A stretch of DNA of 64,000 nt from Pseudomonas sp. LS44 (GTDB lineage Bacteria; Pseudomonadota; Gammaproteobacteria; Pseudomonadales; Pseudomonadaceae): NCBI RefSeq assembly GCF_024730785.1, contig NZ_CP102830.1, forward strand, positions 4,397,139 through 4,461,138, in the 5' to 3' direction. The position numbers and the translations under genes were made by a program. Shown here one piece after another: positions 58,825 to 64,000 of the stretch. Positions within the stretch are counted from its first letter, which is position 1. Every line of letters starts with the position of its first letter. The notes below the pieces were generated by a model. That model saw only the letters and a list, made by a program, of their open reading frames with translations, did no database searches and was not told the origin of the DNA.

Positions 58825-59302
58825 GCACCTCGTGCCTGTTCATAACTGGGGGAATGGAAAGGCGGCAAGTATAGGCACTTAGCGATCTTGAATGAAGTCT
58901 TTGCGCAAAAAATAGCCAACTCCGCGGTCAGCTCTTGAGAACCGATCAATTAGATTTAAATGAATGAATTTTTATAAAGCTTTGTTTTTATGTTTATTAC
59001 TTATGACCGGCTTTTCTGTGGATGGATCGCTACAGCCGTTATGACCCGGTGATTACAGCGATGTATAAGCATGTGGTCAGAGGCCCATAAGCGAGGTGGA
59101 TAACCGTCTTAAGCTTGTGGATGGAATGCGTGGTTATCCACAATCTGGTTTATCCACGACTCTCACGCCGACTTATCGACCGGGCTTATGGCCAGTTTTC
59201 CACAGGGCTTAACGGGGAGGATTGGCTAACACTCAGGCAGCCGAAATCCTCTCCAGGGAGAAGATAGGGGTGAAGGGAAGCGGTGTTAATTAATCGATCG
59301 GG
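58825..59302. other. DnaA-box-rich, origin-like intergenic region between mnmG and mnmE
   Basis: This 478-base gap holds an AT-rich stretch (about 58940-59000) next to a cluster of DnaA-box-like nonamers: TGTGGATGG 59017, GGTGGATAA 59096, TGTGGATGG 59116, TTATCCACA 59134, TTATCCACG 59150, TTATCGACC 59173 and TTTTCCACA near 59197. No gene is seen. The layout beside mnmG resembles the E. coli-type oriC position. It could be a second initiation region, a DnaA titration site or DnaA-regulated promoters. Confidence 0.7.
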
Positions 59303-60670
59303 CTATTTGCCGATGCAGAAGCTGGAGAAAATTCGACCCAGCAGGTCGTCGGAACTGAACGCTCCGGTGATTTCGCCCAGGGCTTGCTGTGCGTGCCGCA
59401 GATCTTCCGCAAGCAGTTCACCCGCGCCGGCCAGGGTCAGCTGGCTATGCCCATGTTGCAGATATTCATCCGCCTGACGAAGGGCTTCCAGATGGCGGCG
59501 GCGGGCGCTGAAACCGCTTTCCGCGGTTTGCTCGTAACCCATACAGGCCTTCAGATGCTCGCGTAACAGATCCAGGCCCGCTGCTGATTTCGCCGACAGA
59601 CTGATGGTGACGTGCTGATCGTTACTGAGCGCTAACGCTACTGTTTCGCCACTCAGATCGGCCTTGTTGCGGATTAGCGTGACCTTGGCCGGATCCGGTC
59701 GCGTGGCGAGGAATTCCGGCCACAGGGCAAACGGATCAGCCGCTTCCGGCGCGGTGGCGTCGACGACCAGAAGCACCCGATCAGCCGCATCGATCGCCTG
59801 TACGGCGCGTTCGACGCCGATTCTCTCCACCTGATCGTGGGTATCCCGCAAGCCAGCGGTATCAACCACGTGCAAGGGCATCCCGTCGATGTGGATATGT
59901 TCGCGCAACACGTCACGAGTCGTTCCGGCAATCTCGGTGACGATCGCGGCCTCGCGCCCGGCCAACGCATTCAGCAGGCTGGATTTGCCGGCATTGGGCC
60001 GGCCGGCGATGACTACGGTCATCCCATCGCGCAGCAAGGCGCCCCGTCCGGCCTCGCGCAAGACCTGGGCGAGCTCGGCGCGTACCGCCTCGAGCAAACC
60101 GAGGACATGACCATCGGCGAGAAAATCGATTTCTTCTTCGGGGAAATCGATCGCCGCTTCGACGTAGATGCGCAAGGCGATCAATTGCTCGGTCAACCCA
60201 TGCACGCGCCGCGAGAACTCGCCCTGCAGCGAGCGCAGGGCATTGCGGGCGGCCTGTTCGGAGCTGGCCTCGATCAGGTCGGCAATCGCTTCAGCCTGCG
60301 CCAGATCAAGCTTGTCGTTGAGGAAGGCGCGTTCGCTGAATTCCCCCGGTCGCGCTTGGCGGGCACCGAGTTGCAGACAGCGACGCAGCAGCAAGTCGAG
60401 CACCACCGGTCCGCCATGTCCCTGCAACTCCAGCACGTCTTCGCCGGTAAACGAGCGCGGACCTGGAAAATACAGGGCTAGCCCTTCATCAAGGACCTGA
60501 TTAGCCTCGCTGAGGAAGGGCCCGTAGTGGGCGTACCTGGGCGCCAACTCGCGCCCGCTGATACTGCGGGCAATCTGCCCGGCGAGCGGACCGGAGACGC
60601 GGACGATACCGACGCCCCCCCGGCCTTGGGCGGTGGCGACGGCGGCGATGGTGTCGCGAGCTGGATGCAT
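59303..60670 (-). CDS. mnmE: tRNA modification GTPase MnmE
   Basis: A 455-residue GTPase (TrmE). The N-terminal folate-binding domain ([16 protein letters not shown]) and central helical domain surround a G domain (about 215-375) with G1 [11 protein letters not shown]2/G3 EIAGTTRD and DTAGLRDT, and G4 NKAD. The C-terminal FCIGK is the conserved catalytic tail. It works with MnmG on tRNA U34. K+-dependent dimerisation is typical of the family. Confidence 0.96.
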   Translation of the reverse strand: MHPARDTIAAVATAQGRGGVGIVRVSGPLAGQIARSISGRELAPRYAHYGPFLSEANQVLDEGLALYFPGPRSFTGEDVLELQGHGGPVVLDLLLRRCLQLGARQARPGEFSERAFLNDKLDLAQAEAIADLIEASSEQAARNALRSLQGEFSRRVHGLTEQLIALRIYVEAAIDFPEEEIDFLADGHVLGLLEAVRAELAQVLREAGRGALLRDGMTVVIAGRPNAGKSSLLNALAGREAAIVTEIAGTTRDVLREHIHIDGMPLHVVDTAGLRDTHDQVERIGVERAVQAIDAADRVLLVVDATAPEAADPFALWPEFLATRPDPAKVTLIRNKADLSGETVALALSNDQHVTISLSAKSAAGLDLLREHLKACMGYEQTAESGFSARRRHLEALRQADEYLQHGHSQLTLAGAGELLAEDLRHAQQALGEITGAFSSDDLLGRIFSSFCIGK

Positions 60671-60701
60671 GGCGCGCTACTCGGCAAAAAGGGCAGATAG
60701 C

Positions 60702-60724
60702 AAAACGCCCCGCGAGGGGGCGTT
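60702..60724 (-). terminator. Intrinsic terminator after yidC
   Basis: aacgcccc / ggggcgtt arms of eight bases with a five-base loop are followed on the minus strand by TTTTGC. It starts 31 bases after the yidC stop. Confidence 0.85.
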
Positions 60725-60754
60725 GGCTGTTCGGCTAGCGATGCGGCAAGAAGC

Positions 60755-62431
60755 TTACGCCGCCTTGCTGGCCGCCTCGATCTTGCGGGTAATGTACCAC
60801 TGCTGAGCAATCGACAAGCAGTTGTTGACCACCCAGTACAGCACCAGACCAGCCGGGAACCAGAGGAAGAAGAAGGTGAAGATGATCGGCATCAGCTTCA
60901 TCACCTTGGCCTGCATCGGGTCCGGTGGCGTCGGGTTGAGCTGCTGCTGAATGAACATGGTGGCGCCCATGATGATCGGCAGGAGGAAGAACGGATCCTT
61001 GATCGACAAGTCAGTTATCCACAGCAGCCATGGTGCCTGCCGCATTTCCACGCTTTCCAGGAGTACCCAGTACAACGACAGGAATACCGGCATCTGCACG
61101 AGGATTGGCAGGCAACCGCCGAGCGGATTGATCTTCTCCTTCTTGTACAGCTCCATCATTGCTTGCGACATCTTCTGCCGATCATCGCCATGCTGTTCTT
61201 TCAGCGCCGCCAGCTTCGGCGACACGGCGCGCATGCGGGCCATCGACTTGTAGCTCGCCGCCGACAGCGGGAAGAACGCCAGTTTGATGACGATGGTCAG
61301 GGCGATAATCGACCAGCCCCAGTTGCCCAGCAATGCATGGATATGTTGCAGCAACCAGAAAATCGGTTGGGCGATGAACCACAGAATGCCGTAGTCGACC
61401 GTCAGCTCGAGGCCCGGCGACAGTTCTTTCAGGTGTTTCTGGGTCTTCGGACCGGCATACAGAGTGGCGCCGGTTTCGGTCTGGTTGCCTGGGGCGACAG
61501 TCAGTGTCGAACCCGTGAAGCCAACGATGTAATTGCCCTGGCTGTCCTTGCGGGTTTGCAGCACATGGCTCTCGCCTTTGGCGGGGATCCAAGCGGTCAC
61601 GAAATAATGCTGCAGCCAGGCAACCCAGCCGCCCTCAACCGTTTCCTTGAAGCCCTGCTTGTCCATGTCCTTCATCGAGACTTTCTTGTACGGCTCGGAA
61701 GGTGTCCACAGCGCAGCGCCTAGGTAGGTGGCGGTACCGGTAGCGGTAGTCGACGACGGATCGGCGCTGGCATCGCGTTTGAGCTGCGCGAACAGATTGC
61801 CGCTCCACGCTTGGGCGCTTTGGTTATCGATTTTGTAGCTAACGGCGAAGTCGTACTGGCCGCGCTGAAAGGCGAAGCGCTTGACGTAATTGACGCCGGC
61901 ATCGCTGAAGGTCAGCTCGACTACCAGTTGCGGCTGACCGTCGACCAACTGGTAGTCAGACTTGGCACTGCGGTACAGCGGCCGGCCGGCGGGATTGGCA
62001 TCCGGACCATTGCTACCGGTTAAGCCGCTCTGCGCCAGATAGAGACGCTCGCCGCCATTGTCGAAGAGCTGGAAGGGCACATCAGGACGATCCTGACGAC
62101 GCGGGTACAGCGGCAAATTGAGCTGCACCACATCGCCGCCACGCGGATCGATCGCCAACTCCAGAACATCGGTCTTGACCCGAATCAGCTGATCGCTAAC
62201 CGCCGGGCTTGGCAGCGATGCGACGGCGCTTCCCTCACTTTGCGCCGTCGGCACATCGTCATTGCTGGCCTTGGTCGCCGTCGCGGTGTCAGGCAATGCG
62301 GGAGTCGCCGAATGAGCGGTTGCATTGGGAGTCGGCAGCGCGGCTTGACCGTAGTCCTGGTTCCATTGAAGAACCATCAGATAGGTCACGATTGCCAGGG
62401 CGACGATCAGGATCGAGCGTTTGATATCCAT
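60755..62431 (-). CDS. yidC: Membrane protein insertase YidC
   Basis: A 558-residue inner-membrane insertase. The ATG at 62431 opens the first membrane helix (DIKRSILIVALAIVTYLMVLQWN). A large periplasmic beta domain (about 60-350) follows, then the conserved five-helix core with LGNWGWSIIALTIVIKLAFFPLS, GGCLPILVQMPVFLSLYWVL and FTFFFLWFPAGLVLYWVVNNCLSIAQQW. It inserts small membrane proteins, including the F0 subunits encoded in this window. It is two bases after yidD. Confidence 0.96.
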   Translation of the reverse strand: MDIKRSILIVALAIVTYLMVLQWNQDYGQAALPTPNATAHSATPALPDTATATKASNDDVPTAQSEGSAVASLPSPAVSDQLIRVKTDVLELAIDPRGGDVVQLNLPLYPRRQDRPDVPFQLFDNGGERLYLAQSGLTGSNGPDANPAGRPLYRSAKSDYQLVDGQPQLVVELTFSDAGVNYVKRFAFQRGQYDFAVSYKIDNQSAQAWSGNLFAQLKRDASADPSSTTATGTATYLGAALWTPSEPYKKVSMKDMDKQGFKETVEGGWVAWLQHYFVTAWIPAKGESHVLQTRKDSQGNYIVGFTGSTLTVAPGNQTETGATLYAGPKTQKHLKELSPGLELTVDYGILWFIAQPIFWLLQHIHALLGNWGWSIIALTIVIKLAFFPLSAASYKSMARMRAVSPKLAALKEQHGDDRQKMSQAMMELYKKEKINPLGGCLPILVQMPVFLSLYWVLLESVEMRQAPWLLWITDLSIKDPFFLLPIIMGATMFIQQQLNPTPPDPMQAKVMKLMPIIFTFFFLWFPAGLVLYWVVNNCLSIAQQWYITRKIEAASKAA

Positions 62432-62433
62432 GA

Positions 62434-62679
62434 TTACTCGGCCATCGAAGGAGATTGGGGGGGTGAAGCAGGAGGTACCGGATCGTAGCCACCGGCATTC
62501 CACGGATGACAGCGACCCAGCCGACGCAAAGTCAGCCAGCCACCGCGCAAAACACCATGTTGATCGATGGCGTCATACGCATAGCAGGAACAACTGGGAT
62601 AAAAACGACAGTGGCTGGCCATCAGCGGGCTGATCGCGTAGCGGTAGAACTGGATCGGAACGAGCGCCAGTTTACGCAT
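62434..62679 (-). CDS. yidD: Membrane protein insertion efficiency factor YidD
   Basis: An 81-residue protein of the YidD family. [30 protein letters not shown] contains the conserved cysteines, and [20 protein letters not shown] the family signature. It overlaps the rnpA end by eight bases and lies two bases before yidC. Confidence 0.93.
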   Translation of the reverse strand: MRKLALVPIQFYRYAISPLMASHCRFYPSCSCYAYDAIDQHGVLRGGWLTLRRLGRCHPWNAGGYDPVPPASPPQSPSMAE

Positions 62680-63076
62680 CGGGACTGTCGTTAGCTCCGG
62701 CGGTGAGGTTGGGTTCGGTATGGGGCCGGCTACGTGCCAGGCGTTTCCAGAGCTTGCCGAACTGTTGAGACAATTCGGAATTGTCCAGATCCCCCAAACC
62801 TTTGCGCGCGACGATCACGATATCCCAACCGACCAGGCTGTCCTGGTTGATTCGGAAGGAATTGCGGATCACACGTTTAAGGCGATTACGTTCGACAGAG
62901 AGCTTAACGCTCTTCTTGCCGATGACTAACCCCAGACGGGGATGAGCCAAATCGTTGTTGCGCGCAAGAAGCAGGACATTCCTGCCTGGGACCTTACCGC
63001 TCGGTGAGTCAAAGACTGCTTTGAATTGTCGAGGTGTCAGCAGGCGCTTTTCTCGACCGAAGTCTTGACTCACCAC
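62672..63076 (-). CDS. rnpA: Ribonuclease P protein component
   Basis: A 134-residue basic protein subunit of RNase P, which matures tRNA 5' ends. The signature [13 protein letters not shown] is near residue 60. The start is a GTG near 63076, with a second GTG next to it. It follows rpmH by 13 bases, as in most bacteria. Confidence 0.94.
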   Translation of the reverse strand: MVSQDFGREKRLLTPRQFKAVFDSPSGKVPGRNVLLLARNNDLAHPRLGLVIGKKSVKLSVERNRLKRVIRNSFRINQDSLVGWDIVIVARKGLGDLDNSELSQQFGKLWKRLARSRPHTEPNLTAGANDSPDA

Positions 63077-63089
63077 GGGGTCTGAATGA

Positions 63090-63224
63090 TCAAACAGTCA
63101 GACGCTTACGGCCTTTGGCGCGACGACGCGACAGAACAGCGCGGCCGTTCTTGGTGGCCATGCGGGCACGGAAGCCGTGGGTGCGAGCGCGCTTGATGGT
63201 GCTGGGTTGGAAAGTGCGTTTCAT
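63090..63224 (-). CDS. rpmH: 50S ribosomal protein L34
   Basis: A 44-residue protein ([20 protein letters not shown] at the start, RKRLTV at the end), identical in pattern to bacterial L34. It was found by hand as it is too short for most gene tracks. It opens the rpmH-rnpA-yidD-yidC operon, transcribed away from dnaA. Confidence 0.96.
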   Translation of the reverse strand: MKRTFQPSTIKRARTHGFRARMATKNGRAVLSRRRAKGRKRLTV

Positions 63225-63742
63225 GGTGAATTACCTGGATGAGCGACTACGGGCCAAAGCGGCCCCCGTTTTAAGAGACCGGCGATTCTAGAGAAAGCTG
63301 CGGGGCAGGTCAATTTCCAACCAGCTTTTTATCTGGGCATCGGACAAACAAGAATAGAAAAAAGAAGATATTTAAAGCTTTTCTATTTCTTTAGATACTT
63401 TTAAGGAAGCCCTTGGCTGTGGAAAACCTGCTAGAGGCCTAGTGAAACCGGGCATAGGGGTGCTCCGTAAGTCTGTTCACAAGGCGTGCCCCACCTGTAG
63501 GCAGGCTGCGTATAAGCTGGGGATGAAGCGGCAAGTTATCCACAGCGCCATTCAGTCGCAGCTTTCGCACAGGGTTGTGCACGGGGCTGATTGGCAGTTA
63601 TCAACAGACCTTACCCGCACAGGCTGCGCGTAATAACACGTTGATTTTCCTTGCCCCAAGCGCATGCTTCTTGTGGATAACCATGGTGCTGAGGGTTACA
63701 ATCGCGGCTGTTTTTGCCGCAAGCCGACCTTAGGGGATACAC
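63225..63742. other. oriC: oriC region between rpmH and dnaA
   Basis: This 518-base gap lacks a gene. An AT-rich tract (63350-63405) lies beside several DnaA-box-like nonamers: TGTGGAAAA 63418, TTATCCACA 63536, TTATCAACA 63598 and TGTGGATAA 63672. Pseudomonas origins are known to sit between rpmH and dnaA. Promoters for both divergent genes must also lie here. Confidence 0.88.
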
Positions 63743-64000
63743 GTGTCCGTGGAACTTTGGCAGCAGTGCATCGACCTTCTGCGCGATGAACTCCCTGCTC
63801 AGCAATTCAACACCTGGATCCGTCCACTACAGGTAGAAGCCTCTAGCGATGAGTTGCGTGTCTACGCGCCTAATCGCTTCGTTCTCGATTGGGTAAACGA
63901 AAAATACATTGGCAGATTGCTGGAATTGCTGAGCGAGCGCAGCCAGGGTCTGGCGCCGGCGCTGTCCTTATTAATAGGCAGCAAGCGCAGCAGCTCTGCA
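63743..64000 (+). CDS. dnaA: Chromosomal replication initiator DnaA, N-terminal part
   Basis: The first 86 codons of dnaA are visible (start [29 protein letters not shown]), covering domain I ([37 protein letters not shown], which binds DnaB) and the start of linker domain II. The gene runs off the window. The frame is open to the end. Confidence 0.96.
   Translation, partial: MSVELWQQCIDLLRDELPAQQFNTWIRPLQVEASSDELRVYAPNRFVLDWVNEKYIGRLLELLSERSQGLAPALSLLIGSKRSSSA

Overview
The window is chromosomal DNA of a Pseudomonas, seen next to the replication origin. The right end carries the order dnaA - rpmH - rnpA - yidD - yidC - mnmE - mnmG - rsmG - parA - parB - atpIBEFHAGDC - glmU - glmR - glmS, which is the classic oriC-proximal arrangement of gamma-proteobacteria. 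The left part carries blocks familiar from Pseudomonas genomes: uvrD, a GGDEF/EAL protein, zwf with an RpiR-type regulator, pycR-pycA-pycB, and a DctB/DctD-type two-component pair beside kgtP. The DNA is GC-rich with Pseudomonas-like codon use. I cannot name the species. It does not look like P. aeruginosa itself, because the gene neighbourhoods are rearranged relative to what I remember of PAO1.

Layout. 1-9.6 kb: a truncated glutamine-synthetase-family gene, a class III aminotransferase, a CPA2 cation/proton antiporter, SMI1/KNR4, YbaK, Tim44-like, EamA and TetR genes, and uvrD. 9.7-13.4 kb: a membrane GGDEF/EAL protein and a small conserved-looking companion. 13.7-19.7 kb: an orphan type VI secretion island on the minus strand, in the order hcp, vgrG, an 884-residue peptidoglycan-targeting effector and an LprI-like periplasmic immunity candidate. 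The vgrG reading frame is broken by a 56-nt insertion that contains a palindromic repeat. The effector's toxic domain and the immunity gene are conspicuously AT-rich. 19.9-27.1 kb: central carbon metabolism (zwf, RpiR regulator, pycR, two-subunit pyruvate carboxylase). 27.1-33.3 kb: a GNAT enzyme, a thioesterase, YbaL and a large autotransporter. 33.6-38.9 kb: a DUF3301 gene, the sensor kinase and sigma54 activator, then kgtP behind a textbook sigma54 promoter with a palindromic upstream site. 38.9-42.9 kb: a hydrolase, two small proteins, a COG0523 GTPase, a parS site and a Cfa-type methyltransferase. 43-64 kb: cell-wall amino-sugar synthesis, ATP synthase, partitioning, tRNA modification, membrane protein insertion, and the rpmH-dnaA origin region.

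How parts work together. ParA and ParB act on the parS site found about 13 kb away. GlmS and GlmU feed UDP-GlcNAc to the wall. The kinase/activator pair probably switches on kgtP for 2-oxoglutarate uptake. PycR probably controls the divergent pyruvate carboxylase genes, and the RpiR regulator the divergent zwf. The T6SS island would deliver a muramidase into rivals, with the LprI-like protein protecting siblings in the periplasm, if the broken vgrG still allows delivery.

The most interesting points are the dual-domain T6SS effector with a lysozyme-inhibitor-like immunity gene, the repeat-interrupted vgrG, the two DnaA-box clusters (rpmH-dnaA and mnmG-mnmE), the parS site, and several palindromic operators placed exactly where the adjacent regulators should act. 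All calls come from reading the sequence. No database search was run.
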